IMG/VR virus record: IMGVR_UViG_3300009788_000015
Coordinates: 1 to 58,953 of that record
Direction: 5' to 3' (one strand)
From: a virus
DNA: 58,953 nucleotides
Both the position numbers and the translations under genes were made by a program. This document shows, piece after piece, positions 38,194-44,810 of this stretch (position 1 is its first letter; each line of letters begins with the position of its first letter). The notes beneath the pieces are model-generated. The model was not told the origin of the DNA, did not search any database, and saw only the letters and a list, made by a program, of their open reading frames with translations.

Positions 38194-38435
38194 TGCTGCT
38201 CCTTCAGGATGATCGTTATGGTCCGCACTCGCGGCCCGAGGTAGTCGCGGCGGATCTGGCCAGGTTCGAGGTCGGGCCATTTCAGCTCGTCGTTCACGTG
38301 CTCCACCTCCCAACGAAGGTCTTCGCATCTCGCCGGGTGTTTGTCGACGTCGAGCACCTTCAAGAACTGCGCCGCGCTCTTGGTGATTCGCCCCCACCGG
38401 GTCCTGAAACTCTCGACGGTCTCCGGCTTGGCCAT
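38190..38435 (-). CDS. Hypothetical protein (81 aa), probably leaderless mRNA
   Basis: The ATG lies 6 nt after a TACGGT -10 box (TTGGCT 17 bp further), and there is no ribosome site, so the transcript should begin at or next to the start codon. The product is charged and helical (VESFRTRWGRITKSAAQFLKV, RWEVEHVNDELKWPDLEPGQ) with a C-terminal strand (RVRTITIILKEQQ). It heads the 38.4-33.9 kb operon. Function unknown. Confidence 0.65.
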   Translation of the reverse strand: MAKPETVESFRTRWGRITKSAAQFLKVLDVDKHPARCEDLRWEVEHVNDELKWPDLEPGQIRRDYLGPRVRTITIILKEQQ

Positions 38436-38441
38436 GCCCAG

Positions 38442-38470
38442 ACCGTAGCCTTGGGTCGCACGAAAGCCAA
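38442..38470 (-). promoter_or_regulatory. Putative leftward promoter (TTGGCT-17-TACGGT)
   Basis: The GTTGGCTTTC motif (38462-38471) provides TTGGCT as -35, followed after 17 bp by TACGGT. It stands directly downstream of a Rho-independent terminator on the same strand and directly upstream of a gene start. The same arrangement occurs at 44042-44070. Confidence 0.6.
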
Positions 38471-38485
38471 CCCCGGGCGGGGGTC

Positions 38486-38519
38486 AAAAAAGGAGCCCCC
38501 CGGCGGGCCGCCGGGGGGC
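38486..38519 (-). terminator. Rho-independent terminator
   Basis: On the leftward strand a G+C-rich stem (GCCCCCCGGCGG paired with CCGCCGGGGGGC, 38495-38519) is followed by CTCC and six T (38486-38491). It ends the 41-38.6 kb transcript before the next promoter. Confidence 0.85.
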
Positions 38520-38637
38520 CCCAGGATCACCACGCGCGGGCTGGCCTTGCCTGTGCCAGCCCCCACCTGCACGTTCCTCCTGCAGTCGCTCGGGGCTCGA
38601 CTTCCACCGCGCCCCGGCCCCGACTATACACTGGGGG

Positions 38638-38934
38638 CTAGGCGACCGCGATCAGCCTCGCGGCCAGGGCGAGCCCCCCGTGGATCACGCCCAGTATTCG
38701 GGCATCGGTGGCGTCCGCCTGCTGGACCACCGCAATCCCCGCCTTCAGGGCGACGGCGTCGCGCTCGGCGCGGACCGCCTCCTGGAAGCCCGGGTCGTCC
38801 ACGAGCGTCGCCAGGTGGGCCGCCCGCTCCGCGGCGTACGCGGCGAGCTCGGCGGCCCCCTGCTGGAGGCTGGCGCCGGTCTCGGTGATCGCGTCTTGGA
38901 ACAGGGCCTTGAGGTCGTTGGTTACGTCTGTCAT
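38638..38934 (-). CDS. Hypothetical helical protein (98 aa)
   Basis: ATG overlapping the upstream lipoprotein stop (ATGA). The product (MTDVTNDLKALFQDAITETG...) is Ala-rich and helical, with an amphipathic middle (AAELAAYAAERAAHLATLV) and a moderately hydrophobic C-terminus (ILGVIHGGLALAARLIAVA). It could associate with the membrane beside the lipoprotein encoded by its neighbour. Between its stop and the terminator (38520-38637) no gene is evident. Confidence 0.6.
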   Translation of the reverse strand: MTDVTNDLKALFQDAITETGASLQQGAAELAAYAAERAAHLATLVDDPGFQEAVRAERDAVALKAGIAVVQQADATDARILGVIHGGLALAARLIAVA

Positions 38935-39314
38935 CGTCCGGTCAATTCCTGCATGGCCTCCGAGAACCTGTCTATCCGTTCGAGCAGCGAGGCGGAGACG
39001 CCCTCGCTGACCTCGCCCCTGTCGACGCGCACCTGCACGCCGAGCCGGGCGAGCGGCTCCACCATAGACCAATCAACGCCCTGGAGGAGCTGGTAGTCGT
39101 CGGCCTGGACGGCGCCTTCGATCTGGTCGATCGCGGCCGCGGCCGCCGGCGGGGGCGGTGCGCCGTCGAGGCCCGTGACGACGGACTCGTGGACGGCCGG
39201 CCAGGTCGACGCGACCTGCGGCCAGAGCGCGTGCTCGCGGGCCCGCGAACCGGCGCAGGCAGCGAGAACCAAGAGAACGACGGCAAACGAGGCGGCGCGA
39301 CTTCTCATGGGCAT
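38931..39314 (-). CDS. Putative lipoprotein (127 aa), outer-spanin candidate
   Basis: Start at 39314 chosen because GAAGGA is 5 nt upstream; other ATGs lie two codons away. A basic N-terminus (MRSRAASF) and hydrophobic run (VVLLVLAAC) end in a LAAC lipobox, followed by SRAREHALWPQVA. The mature part has a Pro/Ala linker and helices (SLLERIDRFSEAMQEL). A secreted lipoprotein in a phage often serves as outer-membrane spanin or as superinfection exclusion; a Gram-negative host would fit. Confidence 0.65.
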   Translation of the reverse strand: MPMRSRAASFAVVLLVLAACAGSRAREHALWPQVASTWPAVHESVVTGLDGAPPPPAAAAAIDQIEGAVQADDYQLLQGVDWSMVEPLARLGVQVRVDRGEVSEGVSASLLERIDRFSEAMQELTGR

Positions 39315-39336
39315 AATCATCCTTCGCGGAACGATC

Positions 39337-39346
39337 GAAAGCCAAC
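39337..39346 (-). promoter_or_regulatory. GTTGGCTTTC intergenic motif, copy upstream of the lipoprotein gene
   Basis: The motif stands between the 39348-39677 gene and the lipoprotein gene on the leftward strand. With TTGGCT as -35, an 18-bp spacer leads to GATGAT (4 of 6 matches to TATAAT), overlapping the possible start codons. Its position supports a promoter, but the -10 is less clear than at 38442 or 44042. Confidence 0.45.
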
Positions 39347-39347
39347 G

Positions 39348-39677
39348 CTATTCTCTCAACCTCTTCAGTGGATCCCAGTAGTCGATCTCGGCCTGGGTCG
39401 CGCGCGTCAGTTTGTCTGCCTCCTCAGGCGGGAACAGGCCGATCAGGTCGTGGTAGGTTTGGCCCCAGTCGTCGTTGAGCTTGACGCCGTTCAGGCCGTG
39501 TACGACGTATTCGTTGGCCTTTATCATCGCCTCCCAGACGGTGACGCTGACTCGTTGCATCAGGTCGTTGCAGAACCGCTCGTACTGCGACCGCTGATCC
39601 GCGTTCAGGCGGAGGGTCATGTGCTTCCCGTCGTACAAGACCACGTGCGCCGGCGTGTGCAGCCCGAGGATCGTCAC
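39348..39677 (-). CDS. Hypothetical protein (109 aa)
   Basis: GTG start overlapping the preceding stop (GTGA). Segments: GLHTPAHVVLYDGKHMTLRLNA, RFCNDLMQRVSVTVWEAMIKANEYVVHGL, YHDLIGLFPPEEADKLT. It is soluble, mixed alpha/beta. A Lys/Asp-rich C-terminus ends the operon segment before the next promoter motif. Function unknown. Confidence 0.65.
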   Translation of the reverse strand: MTILGLHTPAHVVLYDGKHMTLRLNADQRSQYERFCNDLMQRVSVTVWEAMIKANEYVVHGLNGVKLNDDWGQTYHDLIGLFPPEEADKLTRATQAEIDYWDPLKRLRE

Positions 39678-39865
39678 GAGCACAGCCTCTCGACGCGCTT
39701 CAGCAGCCTCCTGCGACGCCTGTGCCAGTCTGCGTATTCCACCATCGAGATCCCGAGGTGGTGCTCGGCCTCCTTGAGCAGCTTCGCCAGCTTCAGCAGG
39801 AGGTCTTGGACCTCCTCGATCGTGGCGACGAGATCGTCTCTCGTGGGCTGACGCCGCCTGCTCAC
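39674..39865 (-). CDS. Small coiled-coil protein (63 aa)
   Basis: GTG start overlapping the upstream stop (GTGA). The product is helical with heptads (DDLVATIEEVQDLLLKLAKLLKEAEHHL) and a very basic C-terminal part (WHRRRRRLLKRVERL). It may dimerise and bind nucleic acid. No family recognised. Confidence 0.65.
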   Translation of the reverse strand: MSRRRQPTRDDLVATIEEVQDLLLKLAKLLKEAEHHLGISMVEYADWHRRRRRLLKRVERLCS

Positions 39866-40599
39866 GATTCCAGGGCCCCCCGGCTCTGCGCCTCGTCCGC
39901 CGTGACGGGGTCGCCGCTCTCGGTGTTGCGCCAGTCGCCGTCGTCGCCCACCTCGGGGTCGCGCCAGTCGAAGCGGGCGAAGTCGGAGACCCGCACCAGG
40001 GCGGGCTTACCGTAGTAGGCGAAGTGCTCGGGCACGCCGATCCACTCGCGGAGCTCGTCGTGGTCGGGGCCCAGCAGCCACAGCAGGCCCTTGAAGTGCG
40101 ACATGGACTTCTGCGCGGAGATCCCGCGGCAGCCATTCGCCTTGCCCCACGCGAACTTCAGGTAGTCCCGGACCTGGCCCACCACCCCCTCGCGGGTCTT
40201 GAGACGCTCGGCCTCCCACCCCTCGGGCTCGTGCGGGGAGCCGTCGCGGAGGAACTGCTTGGCGTCCTCGAACGGCAGGGCCTCGAGGAGGCGGCTGCGT
40301 TCCACGCCGAACATGTCGAGCTCGGGAGAGCCCCCCAGTTCGCGGATCCTGGCGACGATCTGGGGGATGGTGCGGGGGAGGTTTTCCATTTTTCTGTCCT
40401 CGTTTGCGCGCTTGATGTTCAGGAGGTCGCGGCCGTTGGCCCTGCGCAGCGTCACCCACTGGCCGTCGCGGTGCTGGTAGCAGATCCAACCGTCGAGTTC
40501 GTGCCCGGGCTCGCGGACCCACAGCATCTCGCGCTGGGACCGCGAGTCGAAGTAGCGGACCCCGCTGGGCTGGAAGAGCCGCGCGCCGGGACCGCTCAC
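39862..40599 (-). CDS. Hypothetical protein (245 aa)
   Basis: GTG start at 40599 overlapping the preceding stop (GTGA). N-terminus RYFDSRSQREMLWVREPGHEL, ICYQHRDGQWVTLRRANG is beta-rich; the middle (TIPQIVARIRELGGSPELDMFG, KSMSHFKGLLWLLGPDHDELREWIG) is helical; the C-terminus is acidic. It may be a DNA-modification-associated or regulatory protein, but nothing diagnostic is visible. Confidence 0.65.
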   Translation of the reverse strand: MSGPGARLFQPSGVRYFDSRSQREMLWVREPGHELDGWICYQHRDGQWVTLRRANGRDLLNIKRANEDRKMENLPRTIPQIVARIRELGGSPELDMFGVERSRLLEALPFEDAKQFLRDGSPHEPEGWEAERLKTREGVVGQVRDYLKFAWGKANGCRGISAQKSMSHFKGLLWLLGPDHDELREWIGVPEHFAYYGKPALVRVSDFARFDWRDPEVGDDGDWRNTESGDPVTADEAQSRGALES

Positions 40600-40787
40600 G
40601 GCCGCCTCCTGCGCCTGGCCGACCAGGTGACCAGCAGGACCACGGCGACGAGCGCGAGGGCCCACAGGAACTCCGTGAAGGTCAGGGCGCCCGGGAACTC
40701 TGACTGGGCGAACATTGGGCCCGTGATCTTGGCCGAACGACGGCGGAAAGCCAAGTCCCACTCGCCCAACTTCGCGCTGTCGGTCAC
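40596..40787 (-). CDS. 63-aa single-span membrane protein
   Basis: GTG start overlapping the upstream stop. A soluble N-terminus (TDSAKLGEWDLAFRRRSAK) precedes FTEFLWALALVAVVLLVTWSA and a basic tail (RRRRRP), giving one clear membrane span with the positive end inside. Possible holin-like or membrane-remodelling peptide. Confidence 0.65.
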   Translation of the reverse strand: MTDSAKLGEWDLAFRRRSAKITGPMFAQSEFPGALTFTEFLWALALVAVVLLVTWSARRRRRP

Positions 40788-41056
40788 CTGCGCAGGTTCT
40801 GGATCTCCTCGACGCTGAGCCGCTCGAGGAAGTAGTTCATGTGCCTGCGGGCGCTGGCCTTCTGGTCCCGCGTCACGGCGTGGTCGCGGATGCTGACGAG
40901 GTCGTCGTATTGGCCCTGGTTCACCCCGGCGACCGTCTGCGAGGCGCTGCGGGAGTCCATCTCGGCCGCGACGAAGGCCCAGCAGCCGAAGAGCACCCCG
41001 ACGAAGGCCAGGGTGGTGAAGGCACGCTGGAGGCCGGTCGACTTGGGCTGGGTCAT
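40784..41056 (-). CDS. Membrane-anchored hypothetical protein (90 aa)
   Basis: ATG overlapping the upstream stop (ATGA). N-terminal anchor (RAFTTLAFVGVLFGCWAFVAAEM), then a soluble helical domain (GVNQGQYDDLVSIRDHAVT, HMNYFLERLSVEEIQNLRR). Signal-anchor topology with the helical domain outside is likely. This could be an inner-membrane spanin-type protein, but no partner is adjacent. Confidence 0.6.
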   Translation of the reverse strand: MTQPKSTGLQRAFTTLAFVGVLFGCWAFVAAEMDSRSASQTVAGVNQGQYDDLVSIRDHAVTRDQKASARRHMNYFLERLSVEEIQNLRR

Positions 41057-41160
41057 CGGGTCACCTCGCGCTTGCTGCACGGCCGGCACAGGACGTCCTC
41101 GGACAGGAACAGGCGACGGCCGCAGAAGTCGCACTGCCTCTCTGTTGTTGAGTTCTTCAT
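41053..41160 (-). CDS. 35-aa zinc-knuckle protein
   Basis: The product has CDFCGRRL and CRPCSKRE: two CxxC pairs 15 residues apart, a minimal zinc finger. The stop overlaps the next ATG (ATGA). There is no ribosome site, but a TAGGCT box lies 4 nt before the ATG, so the message may be leaderless. Confidence 0.6.
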   Translation of the reverse strand: MKNSTTERQCDFCGRRLFLSEDVLCRPCSKREVTR

Positions 41161-41164
41161 GCTG

Positions 41165-41170
41165 CAGCCT
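41165..41170 (-). promoter_or_regulatory. Possible -10 box (TAGGCT) of the small zinc-knuckle gene
   Basis: TAGGCT (TANNNT form) stands in the 75-bp gap between two leftward genes, 4 nt before an ATG lacking a ribosome site. No clear -35 is present. The likeness to the 38435 start suggests leaderless initiation. Confidence 0.3.
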
Positions 41171-41235
41171 ATCGTCCAGGATCGGCGACCGGCTTGAGGC
41201 CCCGCGCTTTGGGTCCCGACGCGGGACTCGGGGGT

Positions 41236-41574
41236 TCACGGAGGTCGCGGTGGGACGGGCCGGTCCGCCCCGGCCACTAACTGCTTGGTGAGCATCGACC
41301 ACTGGACGTGCTTCCAGTCTTCGACATCAATGATGACGAACGCCATCGCGGTCACCTCAGCCGTCCAGCCGGTGACCTTCTCATTCTCGTTGAAGTGCTC
41401 CCACCCTTCCATGAGCGACCACGCGCGCTCGGCGGTCAGGCCGACCGCGAGCAGCATCTGGTAAGCCCGCCGCGACGACCGGTGGCCCTGGATGGCACGG
41501 CCCAGCAGCGTGAAGAACGCGACCATCCCAGGCGCATACCGCGCCAGCGCGAGGACGTTCGTCGCGTTGCTCAC
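41236..41574 (-). CDS. Hypothetical protein (112 aa)
   Basis: GTG start just after the upstream stop. Helical N-terminus (NVLALARYAPGMVAFFTLLGRAI), RAYQMLLAVGLTAERAWSLMEGW, then strand-like (AEVTAMAFVIIDVEDW). The first helix is hydrophobic but interrupted by charges, so a membrane span is doubtful. It follows the 695-aa gene in the same transcript. Confidence 0.65.
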   Translation of the reverse strand: MSNATNVLALARYAPGMVAFFTLLGRAIQGHRSSRRAYQMLLAVGLTAERAWSLMEGWEHFNENEKVTGWTAEVTAMAFVIIDVEDWKHVQWSMLTKQLVAGADRPVPPRPP

Positions 41575-41575
41575 G

Positions 41576-43663
41576 TTAGGGGGCGACGGTCGCGACACAG
41601 GCCCACCACTCCGCCACCCGGCGGTCGCTCGCCTCCCGCCCGCCGGTGAAGTACCGCACGGCCGCCTTCGCCTTGTCCCGTAGCTCGTCCTGTCGTAGTA
41701 CCTCCGTCGCAATCAGCACCGCGCAGAACGCCCACCCCGTCGTGCCGCCGATCCCCGGGCTCACCACCATCTGCCGCGAGTCGCTCCTCACCAGCGAGAC
41801 GGCGAGCGGCCAGCCCCCGTCGAGCCAGACGACGTCGTCCGCCAGGAACCAGGCGCCCCTCTCCTGAAACAGCGCGAAGTCCACGACCGTGGTGCAGACC
41901 TGCCGGAGGCCGGCGAACGCCAGCGGACGCGCGGTAGCCTTCCACAGGTTGTAGGTCCCCACGGCGTAGAGCCCGTGCTCCCACACCGACCACCACTCGG
42001 CGAGCTCGCCCACCCTCGCGTGGCTTGGTGGGTAGTAGACCTGCTTGCGTGGGTCGGGCCCACCCTTCGCGATGACCTTCACCGGGCCCGGGGCATTGAG
42101 CAGCGACTTGTCGTGGACGACCTGGAGCTTCTCGTCGATCCGGTCCAGGAAGCGGCGGCGCGCCGTCCCGTCGTCCAGCAGCAGCACATACTGGGACCAC
42201 GCGCCGGACAGGCGGCCGACGGCCCGCGTGGCGCCCACCCGGCCGCGCAGCATCTTCTGGTCGGGGATCGACCGCATCTGGATGATCGACTCGGCGAGCG
42301 GGTCGTCCCACAGCGCCAGGACCGCGCACAGGGTGTTCTGCGACCGGTGCTGGTCGTCGTAGCCTGCGTAGCCGGTGGCGTCGAGGTTGGGGAAGCCGAA
42401 GCCCGAGGCGGTCTTGCCCAGCCGGTCGGGCGAGACGCCGGGGTGGTAGTGCGTGTAGTCGGACCAGGTCTGCCAGTCCGGGTGCGCGTCGGGGTCCAGC
42501 GGCACGAGCGTCCCCGCGGCGTCCGGCTCGAAGAACCCGGCGCCCGGCCGGTACACGTCGGCGTAGGCGGAGTAGGCCAGCATGTGCAGGGCCTTGGGCT
42601 CCCGGCCGACGACGACGTAGGTGCCCTTCGTGGCGCCGAAGTCCTCCTTGTCGCCGGCGGCGCTCGGCTGCCTGCCGATCCCGAACCTGCGCTCGTCGTA
42701 GAAGTCGCCCGCGCGTTCGAGCGTCTGTTCGAACCTGCCCCAATCCCACTTGAACTCCGGAATGACGAGCGGCGGCGTCTCTATCACACGCGGCAGGTTC
42801 TTCGCCGCGAGGAAGTTGCCGTCCCAGAGGTCGACACCGGAGCCGACGACGGGCCGCCCCGACAGCGCCGCGACCAGGCTGCGAATTGACCACGAGATCC
42901 AGCCCGTGTCGACCTCCAGGTCCAAGTCGATCGGCAGCGTGCTCGGGTTGGTCACGAAGGCGAGCATCTGCCCGGCGAAGTCGATGCCGGTGGCGTCCGC
43001 GAAGCTGCGCGGCCCGCTGACCACCGTGATCCAGTCTCGCCCCGCCGCGAACGGCTGCGCCATGCCCTTCGCCTTGGCGAAGGAGTCGACGTAGAGCTCG
43101 CCGGCCTTCAGCGCGACGCCGTCCACGCGGATGGCGTCGTTGGGGTCGGCGCGGTTGGACCACGTCAGCTTGCCCCAGCACTCGACGACCGGGTCGAGGT
43201 GGCAGAACTCGGCCCACCACTCGAACACCATCCCGAGTTCGTCGACCTGGCTGCGCAGGTAGAACCGCTGGTGGGCCGGGCTGCTGTCGACCATCTCGAG
43301 GACCTTGGGGGGCCCGCTGGCGTAGTCGACGCCATCCTTGCGGACGATCACCGAGGGGATCAGCTCCGCCGGGTCGTCCGCGACCCAGGGGTGCAGGGCA
43401 AAGGTCGGGTGGATCTCCGAGGGCGGCGGCGCCGAGAGCACCCCCTCCAGCCTCTCGCTGGCCCGGAGCTGGGTCAGCACCCGGTACATGGTGGATTGGT
43501 CCCGGATCGTGCGCCCGCGAACGGCCCGGAAGGTGCGACCGTCGATGGCCGTGAACGTCGCCTCCTCGCCGAGTTGGGCGGCGTCGACGGCCCGCTTGGG
43601 GAACCCGCAGCGGGCCCAGCGGTCGCGGGGGTGCGGGGCTAGGTTCTCGACGACCGCCTGCAT
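41576..43663 (-). CDS. Large unidentified protein (695 aa)
   Basis: A long soluble product (MQAVVENLAPHPRDRWARCG...) with dense aromatic content and no membrane span. Notable stretches: PTFALHPWVADDPAELIPSV, FYLRSQVDELGMVFEWWAEF, YHPGVSPDRLGKTASGFGFP, then GYDDQHRSQNTLCAVLALWDD and WWSVWEHGLYAVGTYNLW. Regular hydrophobic helices could build an alpha/alpha-barrel, as in some polysaccharide-active enzymes, but no active site can be named. It is preceded by a short basic gene and a strong-looking promoter. It is the largest protein of this phage with no assigned function. Confidence 0.75.
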   Translation of the reverse strand: MQAVVENLAPHPRDRWARCGFPKRAVDAAQLGEEATFTAIDGRTFRAVRGRTIRDQSTMYRVLTQLRASERLEGVLSAPPPSEIHPTFALHPWVADDPAELIPSVIVRKDGVDYASGPPKVLEMVDSSPAHQRFYLRSQVDELGMVFEWWAEFCHLDPVVECWGKLTWSNRADPNDAIRVDGVALKAGELYVDSFAKAKGMAQPFAAGRDWITVVSGPRSFADATGIDFAGQMLAFVTNPSTLPIDLDLEVDTGWISWSIRSLVAALSGRPVVGSGVDLWDGNFLAAKNLPRVIETPPLVIPEFKWDWGRFEQTLERAGDFYDERRFGIGRQPSAAGDKEDFGATKGTYVVVGREPKALHMLAYSAYADVYRPGAGFFEPDAAGTLVPLDPDAHPDWQTWSDYTHYHPGVSPDRLGKTASGFGFPNLDATGYAGYDDQHRSQNTLCAVLALWDDPLAESIIQMRSIPDQKMLRGRVGATRAVGRLSGAWSQYVLLLDDGTARRRFLDRIDEKLQVVHDKSLLNAPGPVKVIAKGGPDPRKQVYYPPSHARVGELAEWWSVWEHGLYAVGTYNLWKATARPLAFAGLRQVCTTVVDFALFQERGAWFLADDVVWLDGGWPLAVSLVRSDSRQMVVSPGIGGTTGWAFCAVLIATEVLRQDELRDKAKAAVRYFTGGREASDRRVAEWWACVATVAP

Positions 43664-43690
43664 CTTGGCCTTTTAGCGCGGCCGGGGCGC

Positions 43691-43918
43691 TCAGTCGAGG
43701 ATGCCGTCGCCCGGGGCGAAGTCCGTGGTTCCAGAACCCTGCGCTCCCGAGCCCGGGAGCGCCTGGGCCAACCTCGCCAGGACGAATTCCGCGGTGTCCT
43801 GGTCGACCTTTGTGAGCTGGTCGCAGAAGCGAATGAGCTCGCCGAGGGGCATCTTGGTGACGGCCCGAATTGCGACGTCCGCCGCGCGCCGCCGCGCCTT
43901 CTTCTTCGTTGCTGCCAT
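43691..43918 (-). CDS. Small basic protein (75 aa) with long mRNA leader
   Basis: Start MAATKKKARRRAADVAIRAV at 43918 (upstream reading is interrupted by the promoter region). Basic N-terminus, then helical (MPLGELIRFCDQLTKVDQDTAEFVLARLAQAL). It is the first gene behind the promoter at 44042-44070, with a ~115-nt leader. It may bind DNA or RNA; function unknown. Confidence 0.65.
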   Translation of the reverse strand: MAATKKKARRRAADVAIRAVTKMPLGELIRFCDQLTKVDQDTAEFVLARLAQALPGSGAQGSGTTDFAPGDGILD

Positions 43919-44041
43919 GGTCGTGGACCTCGCCGGATAAAATTGGCCCCGGGAGAGCTCAATCGGGAAAAGGGGAAGAAGGAGAGTCGAGCTTTTACGC
44001 CCCTGCGAGGAGGCAACCGGGGCCAAGGTGTGCTGCTTCGA
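43919..44041 (-). promoter_or_regulatory. Long mRNA leader upstream of 43691-43918
   Basis: About 115 nt separate the predicted transcription start near 44035 from the ATG. No ORF with a ribosome site is evident. Short inverted segments (CCCCGG/CCGGGG-type) and a TTTTAT box (~43938) near the ATG leave room for a second start or regulation. No riboswitch class is recognised. Confidence 0.35.
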
Positions 44042-44070
44042 AGCGTAGCTGGTCGTCACGTGAAAGCCAA
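44042..44070 (-). promoter_or_regulatory. Putative leftward promoter (TTGGCT-17-TACGCT)
   Basis: The GTTGGCTTTC motif at 44062-44071 gives TTGGCT, and TACGCT follows exactly 17 bp away. A terminator on the same strand lies immediately upstream. The arrangement copies that at 38442-38470. Confidence 0.6.
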
Positions 44071-44071
44071 C

Positions 44072-44111
44072 AAAAAGAGCCCCTGGCCGCGGGGCTTGCG
44101 ACCGGGGGCTC
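44072..44111 (-). terminator. Rho-independent terminator
   Basis: On the leftward strand GAGCCCC (44105-44111) pairs with GGGGCTC (44077-44083), enclosing a second GCCCC/GGGGC pairing, and is followed by five T (44072-44076). It stands directly before the next promoter and would end the short transcript started near 44224. Confidence 0.75.
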
Positions 44112-44224
44112 CTGGAACAGGTTCGCGGCCGGGACCGGGAGGCCCCGGCCGCTCGGGCGCGACCGCGCTGGCTGGGGAGCCGTGCTGGTGATCCGTCGGC
44201 TACCGCGGCGCGCTTCCTCTTGGC
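44072..44224 (-). ncRNA. Candidate small RNA (~150 nt)
   Basis: Between a promoter-like site (44231-44260) and a terminator there is no credible reading frame: the open frames lack a start with ribosome site. A strong internal hairpin (GCGGCCGGG pairing with CCCGGCCGC, ~44128-44155) is present. Promoter, structured body and terminator make a plausible stand-alone RNA. No known RNA family is recognised. Confidence 0.45.
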
Positions 44225-44230
44225 CGAGGG

Positions 44231-44260
44231 AACCTACAGCAGCAGGCAACGAAAAGCCAA
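44231..44260 (-). promoter_or_regulatory. Putative leftward promoter (TTGGCT-18-TAGGTT)
   Basis: The GTTGGCTTTTC copy at 44251-44261 supplies TTGGCT; TAGGTT follows after 18 bp. It lies in the 490-bp gap between the two-HTH gene and the small basic gene and precedes the candidate small RNA. Confidence 0.5.
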
Positions 44261-44406
44261 CACCCCGCCGGACCGGATCACAGGTGGCCACCAAGTCGCC
44301 ACCGGGGCGGTCCTGGTGGCCTCCTGCTGGCTCCCCCTGGGTTCCGGCCCCAGCTAGACGCCCCGGGCCAGGGGCCCGCACGGGGGCACCTGCGGCCCGT
44401 GGTGGG

Positions 44407-44766
44407 TCAGACCGTACTGGCCGCCGCCGAGGGCCGCCAGGGCCGGTTGACGGCGTTCCAGTGGTTGACGAGCCGCTCGCTGCTGCAGCGACCACGCTCC
44501 ATCTGGCAGAGCCACCAGCGCGAGACGCCCAGGACGTCGGCCAGGTCCACGAGGCTGATCCCCGCCCGTCGCCTGCGGATGAAGCACACCTCGTGCCGCC
44601 CAAGGGGTTCCAGGTGCCTCCCGGGTGCCTCGTCCTCGCCCGCCTCCCACCGGCGGAACCGATAGATTGTCACCTTGAGCCGGGCCGCGGCCTCGGGCTG
44701 TGACTGGTTGAACCGCCTCCGCTCTACCAGGAGGCGCTCGGCGGGCGTGAGGTCTTCGGCTTTCAC
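44407..44766 (-). CDS. Double helix-turn-helix regulator (119 aa), paralogue of the RusA C-terminus
   Basis: Two XRE-type HTH units in tandem: RRRFNQSQPEAAARLKVTIYRFRRWE (~17-42) and RRRRAGISLVDLADVLGVSRWWLCQME (~64-90). The same two-unit layout with matching spacing forms the last ~115 aa of the RusA fusion at 20324-21352. GTG start; a TAGGAT box (44777-44782) lies 10 nt upstream. It is the last recognisable gene before the promoter cluster at 44.0-44.3 kb and is the best candidate for a phage repressor or operon switch. Confidence 0.8.
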   Translation of the reverse strand: MKAEDLTPAERLLVERRRFNQSQPEAAARLKVTIYRFRRWEAGEDEAPGRHLEPLGRHEVCFIRRRRAGISLVDLADVLGVSRWWLCQMERGRCSSERLVNHWNAVNRPWRPSAAASTV

Positions 44767-44810
44767 GTCGGGTCAGATCCTACCGGGACCAACCGGGCAG
44801 CACACCTCCC

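Noticed and set aside
38360-38572. 70-codon minus-strand frame across the terminator at 38.5 kb
   Set aside because: It reads through the terminator stem and the following promoter and overlaps the 38190-38435 gene in another frame; the Gly/Pro run comes from the stem.
40743-40753. GAAAGCCAAG resembling the promoter motif
   Set aside because: It differs at the last base, lies inside a coding sequence (start of the 63-aa membrane protein) and lacks a -10 box.
43995-44603. 202-codon minus-strand frame over the 44.0-44.4 kb gap
   Set aside because: It overlaps the two-HTH gene in another frame, has no ribosome site, and crosses the terminator and promoter.
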